Positions 1 to 11,808 of a DNA stretch of 64,000 bases are shown piece by piece. The stretch comes from Halichoerus grypus. Lineage: Eukaryota; Chordata; Mammalia; Carnivora; Phocidae. The translations under genes and the position numbers were made by a program. Under the pieces are notes generated by a model, which was given only the letters and a program-made list of their open reading frames with translations, was not told the origin of the DNA and searched no databases. Position 1 is the first letter of the stretch. Each line of letters starts with the position of its first letter. The DNA lies in assembly GCF_964656455.1 (NCBI RefSeq), contig NC_135716.1, positions 77,166,484 to 77,230,483 of the forward strand. The letters are read 5' to 3'.

Positions 1-1660
1 ATACTATGTATTGATGTAGATGAGCTGTAAATTCCTAAAGGGTTAGAGATTATTCACCCGCTCTTTTGGACTCTCTTTTTTTCAGGCCCCAACTATTATA
101 ATCAAATTATTTCCATCATTTTGCAAGAATAATTGGAACTTAAATAGACCAATTTATCTGGGCTACACACAGAAAGGAATTTAGGGTATTGAAAGAATAA
201 AGTATTTTCAGATATGTCCTGTATTTTTGCTTTAGTTTTCTTTAATTCTTGTTTTTAGTAAATGATTTAAAAACCAGTTAGTCTGAACTCATTGTTTGTT
301 ACTCTTTTCTAACAAACTTAAAAAAAAAAAAATTCTTGGAGCTGTAAGTCCTAAAATAAGAAACTCAGGAAGATGTTATCCTATTGACCAAAGCTCCATA
401 ATATATTGACAGTGAAATTTCATGTAGTGATAGGAATTAGCTGCTCTTTGCTGATATGGTGACAATATCATTCTTCAGCTTGAAAGATACTTTCAGTCAA
501 GGGTGTTTAGTGTTAACCACAAAATAGGTATTCAAGATGTTTATTAACACAAAATGAAATCTTCTTTTGCAAATATGCTCCTTAAAATTCATTTTGAACC
601 AAGCAAATCTTCCTGTAATTCTTCTTTTATTGTTTCCCTTTATTTGTATTACACCCCCTTCTGTTCCTTTCTTCTTCATGTCTCCTACTTTTCTGAAAAT
701 GAATCACCAATAATCTGATTTCTATTCATGGTAAACACAGGGTGTGCAAATCTTTTACTTTTACTTTAATGTTCTGAAAACAAAATCTACCCAACTGAGC
801 ACTCTTCAGTTACATTTTAACAAGGTCTGTCAATTCTGGATCAGCCCCTTGGGCATGAAGTGGGAGCCATAGTCTTAAATTACTTTATAGGGTTCTTTTG
901 GGGATGGAAAGGAGAGAAGGGGAAGGAGAAAATATGTTACTTATCTATATTCTTCAGAATGCTAATGAAATGTGTTTTATAATATTAAGCAAGGTCAATC
1001 CAGGATTTTTCCTTTCCCCTTGGCCTTAGATTTACCCCCAGATTTGGTTCCAAAGCAGTTGTTCCTGGGTATTGTGTTCATGCCACAGATAATTACTGAG
1101 TACCTACTATGTGACAGGAACTATTCCCAGAATAAAACATACAAACAGAAGTCAGACTCTTACTAAAGCCATTAGGAAACAAACTGATCTAAAAATAGCC
1201 ACAAGGCATTTATGTTTATAGTGAACACAGAGCAGTGAATTGTTAAAGCACACCTGGGATTCCATATCAGTATTTATTTATATATAAACAGTTTATTATG
1301 ATTATTTACTTTTCTGTCTGCTTCCATTAGACTATTAGTCCTTAGTGTCAGAGATTTTATCTTAATCATCTTTGTATTCGCAGTATCAATGGTACTTAGG
1401 AGACAATTGATTTACTGTTCATAGACTGATTAGAGATTTTCCTTCACTCCAAAATAAGGACTATGGTTTGATGAAACCCAGATTGTAAAAATAAAGCAAT
1501 AATTTGTTCAAAAAATGTGCTAGAATTAAAAATGGGTTCTGAAATTTGGGATGTATAATGAGGGAAAGAAAAATAAATAAAATCCGGAAAAGGTTAATTG
1601 ATATCTTATATTTTATCAATATAAAATATTTATATATTATAAATATATTTGTATTTATAT
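1..1660. other. AT-rich non-coding DNA, no gene seen
   Basis: No open frame here has recognisable protein similarity, and stop codons are frequent in all frames. The stretch is AT-rich with short homopolymer runs. A segment near 1080-1140 (ending a motif like 'actgagtacctactatgtg') resembles the edge of an ancient mammalian interspersed repeat, but it is too short to classify. It is probably intergenic or intronic. Confidence 0.6.
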
Positions 1661-2967
1661 TTTAGAGCAGTTTTAGGTTCACAGCAAAATTGAGTGGAAA
1701 GTACAGAGTGACTGTATACTCCCTGCCCACCCCCCAACCTCCCCAACTATCAGCCTCCCCCATGATCAACATCCTCTTCCAGAATGGTACGTTGGTTATA
1801 ATCCATGAACCTATATTGACACGTCATTGTCATTCAAAGTCCATGGTTTACATTACAGTTCACTCTTGGTGTTGTCCATTCTGTGGGTTTTGAAAAATGT
1901 ATAATGGCATGTATCCAACATAGTATCATACAGACTGTTTCACTGTCCTAAAAATCCTTTGTGCTCTTCACCTATTCATCCCTTCCTTCTCTCTAATCCC
2001 TGGCAACCACTGATCTTTTTACTGTCTCCATAGTCTTGCCTTTTCCAGAATGTCATATAATTGGAATTGTACAGTATGTACCCTTTTCATATTGGCTTCT
2101 TTTACTTAGTAATATGCATTTAAATTTCCTCCATGTCTTTTTATGGCTTGATAGCTCATTTCTTTTTTAATATTCCATTGATCGCATTTACCACGGTTTA
2201 TCCATTTATCTACTGAAGGACAGTTTGTTTACAAGTTTTTGGCAATTATTAATAAACTTTCTCTAAATATCAATGTGTAGGTTATAGTGTGGATATGTTT
2301 TCAACTCATTCGAGCACAAATGCCAGGTCATATAGTAAGAATATGTTTACTTTTGCAAGAAATGCCAAACTATCTTCCAAAGTGGCTGTACCATTTGCTT
2401 TCTCACCAGCAATGAAAAAGAGTTCCTCTTGCTACAGAATTTAGTATTGTCAGTGTTCTGGATTTTGAGCATTCCAGTAGGTATGTAGTGGTATCTCACT
2501 GTTTTAATTTGCAATTCCCAAGTGACATATATGTTCAGCATCTTTTCATATGCTTATTTGCCATCTGTATACTTCTTTGGTGAGGTGTTTTTTCAGGCCT
2601 TTTGCCCAGTTTTTAATTGGATTGTTTGTTTTCATATTGTCAAGTTAAGAGTTCTTTGTATGTTTCAGATAGCAGTTCTTAATTAGATATGAGTTTTGCA
2701 GCTATTTTATCTCAGTCTGTGGCTTTTCTTCTCAATCTCTTGGCAGTGTTTTTTGCAGAACAAAAGTTTTTAATTTTTTTGAAGTCCAACTTATCAATTC
2801 TTTCTTTCATGGGTCATGTTTTTTATATTATATCTAAAAAGTTGTCACCAATCTAAAGTTCTCTTTCTCCTATGTTATTTTCTAGGAGTTTTATAATTTT
2901 GCATTTTATATTTAGGTCTATGATCCATTTTGAACTAATTTTGGTGAAGAACGTGAACTCTGTGTCT

Positions 2968-3112
2968 AGATTCTCCTTCCTTCCTTTTTCCTTCCTCCCT
3001 CCCTCCCTTCCTTCCTTCCTTCCTTCCTTCCTTCCTTCCTTCTTTCTTTCTTTCCTCCCTCCCTCCCTCCCTCTTTTCTTTTTTCTTTTCTTTTCTTTCT
3101 TTTCTTCTTCTT
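2968..3112. repeat. Polypyrimidine (CCTT/CCCT/TTTC)n microsatellite
   Basis: About 145 bases are almost pure pyrimidine on the plus strand: blocks of CCTT, then CCCT, then TTTC/TTTTC. The long open frames over it on both strands are only low-complexity translations (Ser/Phe/Leu or Lys/Arg/Glu). It lies inside the old L1. Confidence 0.95.
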
Positions 3113-3595
3113 TTTATGTGGATATCCAGTTGTTCCAGCACCATTTGTTGAAAAGTCTATCTTTTCTTTATTGTATTGTCTGTGCTCCTACCAAAGAACA
3201 GTTGACTATAAATTTGTGGGTCTATTTCTAGGCTCTCTACTCTGCTCCATTCATCTATTTGTCTATTCTTTGCCAATACCACACCATCTTTATTATAATA
3301 AACAACTTATAGTAGCTTTGTGGTTTGGCAGTGTCAGTCATTTAACTTTGTTTTCCCCTTCAGCACGGTGTTGTTTATTCTGGGTCTTTTGCCTCTCCAT
3401 ATGATTAGAATCATTTTGTCAATATTCCCAAAATAAATTGCTGGGATTTTGATTGAGATTGTATTGAAACTATAGATCACATTGGGAAAAATTGACATCT
3501 TGACAGTTTTGAGTCTTTCAATCCATAACTGTGGAATATCTCTCTATTTATTTATTTAGTCTTTGATTCCTTTCATCAGAATTTGATAATTTCCT

Positions 3596-3791
3596 GGGGC
3601 ACCTGGGTGGCTTAGTCGATTAAGCGTCTGCCTTCAGCTCGGGTCGTGATCTCAGGGTCCTGGGATCGAGCCCCGTGTTGGGCTCCCTGCTCAGTGGGGA
3701 ATCTGCTTCTCCCTCTGCCCCCCACTTGTGCTCTCTCTCTTGTTCTTACTCTCACTCTCTCTCAAATAAATAAATAAAATCTTAAAAAAAA
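3596..3791 (+). mobile_element. CAN-SINE (tRNA-derived carnivore SINE), nested in an L1
   Basis: It starts with GGGGCACCTGGGTGGCTTAG, carries pol III A-box-like (TGGCTTAGTCG) and B-box-like (GATCGAGCC) sequences, and ends in a CT-rich region, AAATAAATAAAATCTT and an A-tail. The TSD is imperfect (agaatttgataatttcct at 3578-3595 against agaatttgctaattttct at 3792-3809), so this is not among the youngest copies. It interrupts the L1 fragment at 1660-4055. Confidence 0.95.
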
Positions 3792-4055
3792 AGAATTTGC
3801 TAATTTTCTTATATAGATTTTGTATATATTTTGTTAGACCTGAGAATTTAATTTGGGGGTGCTAATGTAAATGGTATAGTTTTAAATTTCAAATTCCACT
3901 TGTTCATTGCTGGTATATAGGAAAGTGATTGACTTTTGTATATTAACCTTATATCCTGCAAGTTTGTTGTAATTGATTATTAGTTCCAAGAGTTGTTTTG
4001 TCAATTCTTTCATATTTTCTACACAATCATGTCGTCTGTGCTTGTGTTGACTTTT

Positions 4056-4814
4056 AAAGGAAGGATGGAAAAGCTTTTCTGCTTGCATAGGGAAGTTTAT
4101 TTTTAATTAATTAACTGCCCCTCTATTGAAGACTGTTCTACAAATATGTTTATTGTGGAGTACAATGCATAGCTTTTATATATGTCCCTTAGGAATACAG
4201 AATCACCCCTCATTAAGGCTATATCTTAAGCAGTTACCCCCACTTCTACTACGATTGGTACTATGTTTTGAAGATGTTAGCAAATACAAAATTCTTAAAT
4301 TTAAATCTAATATTATGTACATAAGGTGAAAGAACAAATATTCAGCAGACTAAATCTGAAGATCTAATTGGTTTTATTAAGCAAATCATGAACCTGGCAG
4401 CATCCTATCTTTCAAGTAGAGGGGATCTTTCACTAGTTGTACAAAATGGAAGGCTTTTATAGGAAGGAGGGTGGGGAAAGAAGTTATTAGCAAAAGAAAA
4501 GAATGGATTGTTTCAGGCAGGGTTTTAAGGGTAAGGGCAGGGAGTCTTATTATGCAGATTACCTCATCTTCCTTTGGGGGATGGAAAGGGCCCATGTGAC
4601 AGATTACCTCATTGTCGCTGACCAGAAAATTCTAGACAGATTGGCTTAAAATTTCACTCTTGGAGAGGTTAAAAATGCAATTAAATCTTGGTTTGCTCTC
4701 CTGGGGACAAGTGACTCCACCTTGTGCCTGCAGTTTTCTTTTTAACAAAGATAACATATTTTGGCTGACAAGACAAGGACCAAATAAAATACCACACAAT
4801 AGCCAAGGTGAACT
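4056..4814. other. Non-coding DNA, nothing recognised
   Basis: No recognisable coding frame, RNA gene or clear repeat. The opposing open frames around 4386-4934 show no family motifs and continue into the L2 repeat that follows. Confidence 0.5.
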
Positions 4815-5392
4815 TTTTAAGACAGAAATCCCTTGCTTAAAACTCTCAAGGCAGCTTCCTGTGGGGCTTAGAGTGAAATTCAGACTGGTCCAGGGGCTCT
4901 GTCTGGTTTGGCCTTGCCCATCCCCCAACTTCATCCCCTGTCTCCCTGCTGTTCTCTGTTCTCCCAGGACCCAACTTTTCCTTTGCCTCAGGTTGCTGAG
5001 TCACTGCTTGGAAAGGCCAAACTTTTGTTTTTCAAAATGCTGGCTCCTTTTTGCTAGAGGGACTCCTATATTGTCTCCTTCTTAGTGAGATATTTCTGAC
5101 ATCCCCCCTGCCCCCCTGGGAGGTCAGTCAGCATCCATGGCCACCTCTTGTCAGTAGTTGTCACATCCATCATTATTGTTATGTCTTCCTCCATAGGTGT
5201 CTTCCTAGCACTTTCCAATACCTGATATTGTTTTGTAAAGCTATTAACTTGCTTCTCTATTATCTGTACTTGTCTACCATTATATGTGTTCCAAGAAAAT
5301 TGGAAATTTTGGGGATTATGTTCTTGCTCTCTCCCTTATCAGAATGCCCAGTGTCTGGGCATATAGTAAATGTTTGTTGCAGAAATAAATGG
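4815..5392 (+). mobile_element. Ancient L2 (LINE2) 3'-end fragment
   Basis: The order of weakly conserved phrases matches the L2 3' end on the plus strand. First comes 'cttgcttaaaactctcaagg...gtgaaattcagactggtcc', then 'tcaggttgctgagtcactgcttgga', then 'cccccctgggaggtcag', and last a 'cccagtgtctgggcatatagtaaatgtttgttg' tail. Divergence is high and no frame survives, so the open frames of 141 and 151 codons here are chance. Confidence 0.7.
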
Positions 5393-7132
5393 ACATTCAC
5401 TATAAATATGATAAAGATACCAAGCCTTGCAGAAATTGAGTGTGGCATTATTATAAAATGTAGAAGATGTAAAGGGGAAAATATACATAGATACATGTAT
5501 GTATAAAATCACATAATTCTTTGAAGAGAAACTATTTTTCTTGGTTATTGCCTTTTGGTGGCTTTTGATATCCTTTTCTTTTGGCTCGTGGTATACATGT
5601 GATCACTCACTATCTCTGCTCTTGGTTAAGCATTGGACCTGGAACAGCTTTTGACGGAATGGGCTGCCTTCTGTGTCCACTCAGAGATACCACTGGGCCC
5701 TATAGGGCTGTTTCTTACCTGGTGGAAAATTTTATTTCTCCAGTTTTAAATGATTTCTAAGGCTTCCCACATGCCTTAAATGATAATTTGTGAAATTATT
5801 TTCAACTTCTAACTTATCTATAAAACATTAGTCAATTATAAGTACGATAAACTCACATGAGAAAATACCTTTTAGATTAGCAGCAACCTAGAGAATGACT
5901 AAGGGCACATATCAGGCATTTGTATTAGGAAGACTTTTAGTGTCAATATGACTAAATTATGGTTTTATACAAGTGGATGGATGATAGGTTAGAACACCAG
6001 TTGGGTAGAATTGAGCTCCACTCCTTACAAATACATTGGTATTGCAATAAAATGGCTAGAGAGGAATTGTTTCTACAAGGCCATGTGGTGGGTCTATGGT
6101 ATGATTACAGGTTTTATTAGACTTGATCTTGGCCACAAATCTATCTATTTAAGAAAAGATGAAATATATAAGCTTGATTTAAAATCTAGAAGTTGGTTTT
6201 GTTTATAATCTGTATTTACTTTGTAGATACTTATTTTTTTTTTTCTTTTCAGAAAATAGATGAGGATTAAAAAAGGGAGGCAAAATAATATTTGGAGATT
6301 ATTACTATTCCTCTCCTATGTATTGTCCAACTATTTGGTGTTCATAAAATTAGTCCTACCACATATACAGACTGTAGATGGAAATATAAGATCAATGATT
6401 ATGGAGGCTCATTGTGCTTCATATTGTGCGGTTATGGGAAGTTGTTTGGATGTATATGTCATTTGTGAGAGGCTTTTTCTGATCTAAAAGTAAGACAAAA
6501 CAAATATTTAATTTTTGCTGAGTTACTATTTGGAATTTGTTGCTAATAATGAATCTGCCAGAAGCACTTAGTGTTTAAAATATTAAAAACATTTTAAGAA
6601 ATAGAATAAATGTGTAAAATTTAAGAGGACATAATTTTACTTTTATTTTCTTTCTTCTTTCTTTATATTCCCTAAATAAATCTTTGGATTTTTCTATTTT
6701 TATAAGTGATCCTGCAATAGTAGACAATTTTAAAAACTAGAATTGCCATGAAGAGAAACATTTTTATAGTACTATGCATTATTGGGAATGTTTCATACTA
6801 ATCAATTTATTGTTACAGTGGGATATGGTACAAAAGCTTATGGACCCCTACTGTGTACCAATAGGCTGGAACAGTTTTTATGTTTGTACTCAGTTCAATT
6901 TTAGTGTGTTCAGTTGTAATATGATCCATGAATTAAAAACAAACAAACAAAACAAAATGCCATGTTCTTTGGTAAAAGCAACACTATAAAGCATTTGGGA
7001 TCAGCATTTGGGGTTTTTAGGCAAACTCAGTCTTGTTCCTAGTCTGTACTTATTATATGCTTGTTTTCTAGCATTTCAGGAACCATTTCTTTTTTGATGC
7101 AAAATATTTATTTTAATTTGTACTATATTGAG
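5393..7132. other. AT-rich unique non-coding DNA
   Basis: No gene, RNA or clear repeat is seen. Open frames of 65-75 codons at 6011-6989 start at ordinary ATGs and lack domain signals; they are consistent with chance. A short (AAAC)n run lies near 6937-6952. Confidence 0.5.
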
Positions 7133-7336
7133 GGATGCCTGGATGGATCAGTTAGTTGAGTGTCCCACTCTTGGTTTTGGCTCAGATTGTGAACTTGCAG
7201 GTAACAAAGATAAAAATCAAGCCCCATGTTGGGCTCTGTGCTGGACATGGAGTCTGCTTGGGATTCTCTCTCTCCCTCTGCTCCTCCCCCTAACTCCCAC
7301 TCGTGCTCTCTCTCTCTCTAAAAAAAAAGAAAAAAT
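7133..7336 (+). mobile_element. CAN-SINE, older diverged copy
   Basis: The head reads GGGATGCCTGGATGGATCAG and there is a CT-rich tail and an A-rich end. It is flanked by an 11-bp duplication, ACTATATTGAG (7122-7132 and 7341-7351). The 'tgcttgggattctctctctcc' tail variant and many mismatches indicate an older subfamily. Confidence 0.9.
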
Positions 7337-7752
7337 TAATACTATATTGAGATCATTTTATAAGTGTGAATGGACTAGTTAGACTCTCATTCAAGATGAA
7401 CTTAACTTTCTTGTATAGAGGAAGGCCAGGCAAGGGTAATGGCTGTTCTCTCATTCGTGAAAGTAATGGAGTCCTGCTTGAACTATAGGAAAAAAGCCAA
7501 AAATCTTTAATAACCCTAGGAAATCTTGTCTGAGTCTAAAAGTCTAGTATTACTTTGTAACTTATTTCAAATTGAATATTCTAAAAGGGTGGCAAATGAA
7601 ATCAAACTTTTCAATAGCACTATTTTTTCAAATGACAGTTTCTTTTAATGGCTCAGTGTTATGAAAATGTTAGAAGAATTCATACCAAATTCATAAAGTT
7701 TGTGAATTAGTTCAACTTTTGTTTTTCTTAGGTTAAGCCTTTTGCTATTTTA

Positions 7753-7949
7753 TTTTATTTTAAGATTTTATTTATTTATTTGACAGAGAGAGACACAGCA
7801 AGAGAGGGAACACAAGCAGGGGGAGTGGGAGAGGGAGAAGCAGGCTTCCCGCAGAGCAGGGAGCCCGATGTGGGGCTCTATCCCAGGACTCTGGGATCAT
7901 GACCTGAGCCGAAGGCAGACGCTTAACGACTGAGCCACCCAGGCGCCCC
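7753..7949 (-). mobile_element. CAN-SINE, young copy
   Basis: Minus orientation: T-rich start, then TTTATTTATTTATTTGACAG, and the head at the right (GAGCCACCCAGGCGCCCC). The TSD is about 18 bp with one difference (AAGCCTTTTGCTATTTTA before, AAGCCTTATGCTATTTTA after). Close agreement with the other minus copies indicates a fairly recent insertion. Confidence 0.96.
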
Positions 7950-7967
7950 AAGCCTTATGCTATTTTA

Positions 7968-10439
7968 AGTATTGTTTAATGTTCTATGAATCTGTTAGCT
8001 TATAACTAGACTAAGTTAAAGAGTGGGTCAAAGAACAATGATTAATAAAAAAGCCTTATGTGCAGGTGGGAAGACCTGTCTTCCTTACTTTCTATCTCTC
8101 TTTGCAGGGTCACACCTGCCTTTTCCTGGTCACAGGTGGTTTCCCTAAAAGCAAAGAGGCATAGAGTGGGAGGTGAGGCAGGCATGTGGGCACCTTAATA
8201 ATCCCATTTTTCTGAGGCTCACCAAACCCTGAGCTAGAGGAACATAGGTACTCCACTCATTAAGAGACTTTAGCCCAAAGGTACTGAGAGCTGTTCACTC
8301 TACCTTGGGCCAAAGGGATAATGGAGCTTAGGGCTCCTCACCTTGGAGCTCCTGTTTGTGGGAGAAATGGACTAGTAAAGCACTGATTTGATTGTGATGA
8401 AGTTAGAGCTACAACGGAGATACACCACAGGGTGTCAAAATCCTGCATTTCTTTCTGTAATGTTTAGGTCACAAAATCACTGTTAGAATTTCAAGAGATT
8501 GAAGATAATTTTAGACAATCCTTATTTTACAGAAAGCTGAGGCTCAGAGTTTGAAGTGATTTAGTTAAGGCTATATCGTTAGTTACTGACTGAGCTAAAA
8601 TATCAGTGCCAATATTGTTTAAATGGTCAGTGATCCCACTGAAACCTGATGAAGCAAATATTTTTTAAAAAGCCAATAAAATCAACTTATAAGATGATCT
8701 ACATTTTACCTATATTTGAGTATTTGTCTGTTGACTATTTAGTTATGTTTGAGAATTTACTGTCCACGCTCATAAGAAACAAAAAATTATGAAGTGTATT
8801 ATTAAAGGAAACTGGACTCTATCCCCAGTCAAAATGTTCTTCAGCTGTCTCCTCTCTCCTAGGACTTGCAATTCATGCCTGGGAGCACTTGGTAATACTG
8901 ATATTACGACAACTCCGCAGCTAACAGAGCATGGTACTTCAGGCGCCAGAGGTAGAGTGTTCACCTCTAGTGATGAGGCAAAGCCCACGGCTCCTGGGAG
9001 GAAAAGAGAACATTTTGCCCTTGAATATGTTCATGAAACCTCCTATTCGGGAAAAGCAACTCTAATTTTGTAGCTAGGTTTATCATAAAACAATAAGCTA
9101 AATGGTGTTAGTAAAATGCTTATAAAAACAATTAGGATTTTTAATATGTTTATTTAATACATTTTTCTCTTCACTTCAAATATTACTACTAATAATGTAG
9201 CTTTTATTTCTAACTCTGGTATTTCTTGCTGATGAGAAAGGTAAACATGTTGATGACTTGCTTAATGTGGCACATGTCTTATTCTGTCTGTGAGTGATTA
9301 GCATAGCACAGTGAGGATGAGGACAGTGCAGTTGATTCTCCAACAAGCATTTACGGGAAGCTTGATATTTTCAAGTCATTGCATTCGTGGACACAGCAAA
9401 ACCATTAAATGGTCTTTGTCTTCAGGACCTTATTTTGTGTTGGTTGAACACAAAATACCCAGAAATAAGCCATACACAGAATTGATACTAAGTCCAAAGA
9501 ACATAGGTGGAGCCTGGAAGAGTTAGAGAAGTCTGGTTCCTTGGTGAGATGAGCCCTTGTGGGTGATTCCTGGAGAAGGAGCTGGACAGGAGATGAACTG
9601 AGAGATGTGTGCATTCTAATCAATTATAGAGAAAGGCAAAGAGCTGATAGCACTCCCAAGGTTAGGGTGGGGAATCGCTGGGTGATGAAAGGGTGGACAG
9701 GGAGCTATGAGCTTTCTGAGAAGTTTTCCTGTCTCCTCTGGGCTTCTCACCTCTGCCTACTATGGGTGGACTTTGCTGGTGCTGGCTCTGCCATTTTACC
9801 ACCTAAGAAGTACTATTCATGGCGGTCTTGAAAAGTGCCTACTTTCAAAGGGCAGACGCACCCTCCATAGGTAAACATAGCTTCAAGTTCTAGTGAGAAT
9901 GTTCTTCTTGAGATATGCTTTTCTCTTGCCTTCTACAATATCGTGTGCTCACTATTAGCCACTTCATAGAACAAATGTCTATGTTGTGGCAGGCATTGTT
10001 CAGTGACATGAGAGCATGATGGAGAACCAAACAGGTGGGATCTCTGTTCTCTAGGAGCTCTGGACACCCTTCTCTATCTCCTTAACAATAGCCTTACCCT
10101 GGAGTTTCCCCAAATAGCCATTTCCAGCCCCAAACTCTCATCTGAACTCTGGTCAAATATATTCAACTGCCCCTGTCCACCTTTTCTTAGATGACATATT
10201 CAACAAATCCCAAACCAAAACAGCAGTTTTACATACTTTTTTCCAAGCCTGCTCCTTTCAGCGATTTCTCACAGGTAGGGGAGTAGCCCCACCATCCAGT
10301 AATAGGCTAAGAGAACATCATCCTACTTGGTCCTTTCCTCTTTCCTTTTCTGGACCCCATGCCCCCAAGACACACACATACATATATTCAATTCAATCAT
10401 TAAGCTCCCATCTTGTCACCACGTGGCCCCTCACTGCCA
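7968..10439. other. Mostly unique non-coding DNA with a MIR and a diverged repeat
   Basis: No supported coding region. A MIR fragment is listed separately at 8495. Near 9950-10060 there is a diverged copy of an ancient repeat ('gtggcaggcattgttcagtga...ctctaggagctctg'). Overlapping opposite-strand open frames at 8770-9073 and 9311-9831 have no recognised domains. Confidence 0.5.
8495..8612 (-). mobile_element. MIR SINE fragment
   Basis: The plus strand reads like the reverse complement of the MIR core: 'ccttattttacagaaagctgaggctcagag' followed by a degraded 'taaggctatatcgttagtta'. Ancient and diverged. Confidence 0.65.
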
Positions 10440-10965
10440 TTATCTTAGTTTTCCTGTGTTATTCCAAGTGGCTCCTGCTGGATTCCCTGTTACAAGATTT
10501 ATTTTTTTCCAATTTATTTCTCTAGTTGTCAAGAGTAAAATTTCTGTAAAAACAGCTCTGATTGTGCCACTTCCCTGTTTAATGTTTTCAGTGGCTTCCT
10601 CTTGCCCTCAGGAAAATGTCCAGACATGGTTCATGGCCCTTGTTGACTGGATGCTGCATGCTTTTCCATCCCCACCTGCCATGGTCTACCTCCCCATAGT
10701 AGCCATACTGTTAGAGAGCCCATTTGGTTCTCCTGTGACTGAGACATTGCCCATAGTAGTTTCTCTCCTCAATATATTTCTCTTCCATTTGGGGCCTCAA
10801 GGAATCCTTTTCTGGTATTCTGGGCAGGTTAGTTGCTTCAGGGACTGCTTCTACTATCACCTGAGTGGTTCTGAAGCTGAGATCACCTTAGCAGTCATTA
10901 ATTGTCAGCTTTACCTGCTAGATCATAAGTTCTGGGAAGGCAGTGTCCGTGTCTACTTTTTGTTT
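10440..10965 (+). mobile_element. Ancient L2 (LINE2) 3'-end fragment
   Basis: The plus strand follows the L2 3' end: 'gctctgattgtgccacttccctgttt...agtggcttcctcttgccctcagg', a central 'cctcaaggaatccttttctggtattctgg', and a tail 'gctagatcataagttctgggaaggcagtgtc'. It is highly diverged. A chance frame of 289 codons (10327-11196) runs through this repeat and its neighbour; it has no domain and is not a gene. Confidence 0.7.
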
Positions 10966-11029
10966 TCCTTTTTATTATTGTTCTGTTGTTGTTGTTGTGT
11001 AATATTATTCAGAAGGGAGACTAGTTTCC

Positions 11030-11700
11030 ACACACCAAGCATTTCTGTGACACCAGCTGGGTGTCCTACAGTTCAATTCAGTTCTGACAGGATTTACCTG
11101 GAGATAGGGTCAAGTCCACAGGTTAGGGCTCAGGACTGCCCTCTACACCCCCTTCAGGCAACAATTCCAAGTCCAGGTTGTCACCTGTGCTTCTGACGGA
11201 CTAGCCATAAATTTGAGGTTTGCATAATCCCCTTCTCAGATATGATTACCTTGCTAGAACAGCTCATGGAACTCAGGAGAACAATTTACTTACTAGATTA
11301 CCAGTTTGTCATAAAAAGATATAATTTAGAAACAGCCAAACAGAAGATGGGGCTTGCAGGGCAAGGTATGGGGAACATAGAGCTTCCATGACCTCTGCAA
11401 GGGCACCACCCTCCCAGCATCTCCATGTATTCATCAACCCAGAAATTCTCTGAACCCTCTCCTTTTGGGATTTTTTGGAGGTTTCATTACATAAGCAGAT
11501 TGATCAAATCATTGGCCATTCGTGATTAATTCAACTTGCAGCCCATCTCTTCTCGCTGGAGGTGGGTGGTAGATAGTGGAGGGCTGAAGGGATGGGCTGA
11601 AAGTTCCAACCCTCTAATTACATGATTGGCTCCCCTGGCAACTAACTCTCATCCTTAGGTGCTTTCCAAAAGTCACCCATTAATATAAACTCAGGTATAG
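11030..11700. repeat. Ancient interspersed repeat, family not named
   Basis: The sequence has the character of an old mammalian dispersed repeat. Phrases such as 'gacaccagctgggtgtcctac', 'gctagaacagctcatggaactcagg' and 'gaggtttcattacataagcagattgatcaaatcattggccatt' recur in mammalian genomes as I remember them. It is probably an old LTR, but I cannot name the family. No coding capacity. Confidence 0.45.
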
Positions 11701-11790
11701 TTGAAAGGGGTTTGTTATAAATAATGAGACACTTTTTTTTTTCTCCTTTATTACTGTGGAACTATTACTGGACCTGGAGCTATTTGAGTA

Positions 11791-11808
11791 TAAAACACCA
11801 AATATTTT
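11791..11808. repeat. Target-site duplication of the truncated L1, left copy
   Basis: TAAAACACCAAATATTTT (11791-11808) recurs exactly at 12812-12829 on the other side of the L1 insertion. It marks target-primed reverse transcription; the target contains an A/T-rich L1 endonuclease-like site. Confidence 0.9.

Larger units (their letters stand above)
1660..4055 (-). mobile_element. Old L1 fragment (L1M type), 3' UTR and ORF2 part, split by a SINE
   Basis: Read on the minus strand this matches the 3' end and C-terminal ORF2 of an old mammalian L1. The plus strand shows the familiar antisense phrases: 'gagcagttttaggttcaca' at the 3' end, then 'tccaaagtggctgtacca', then the RT-region block ending near 3590. 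A CAN-SINE at 3596-3791 splits the element, and the same L1 resumes to about 4055 ('ttatatcctgcaagtttg'). All frames are broken by stops and frameshifts, so it is a dead fossil. A CCTT-rich microsatellite has grown inside it at about 2975-3110. The exact subfamily (L1MA to L1ME) cannot be set by eye. Confidence 0.85.

Noticed and set aside
4660..5506. Overlapping frames of 141 and 151 codons
   Set aside because: They fall on an L2 fragment and are in different frames; no protein family is recognisable.
8770..9073. Opposite-strand frames of 72 and 94 codons
   Set aside because: No motif, no family similarity, and neither strand shows coding character.
10327..11196. A 289-codon open frame, the longest outside the L1s
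   Set aside because: It runs through an L2 fragment and an adjacent ancient repeat, has no domain, and its hydrophobic stretches come from T-rich DNA. Chance frame.
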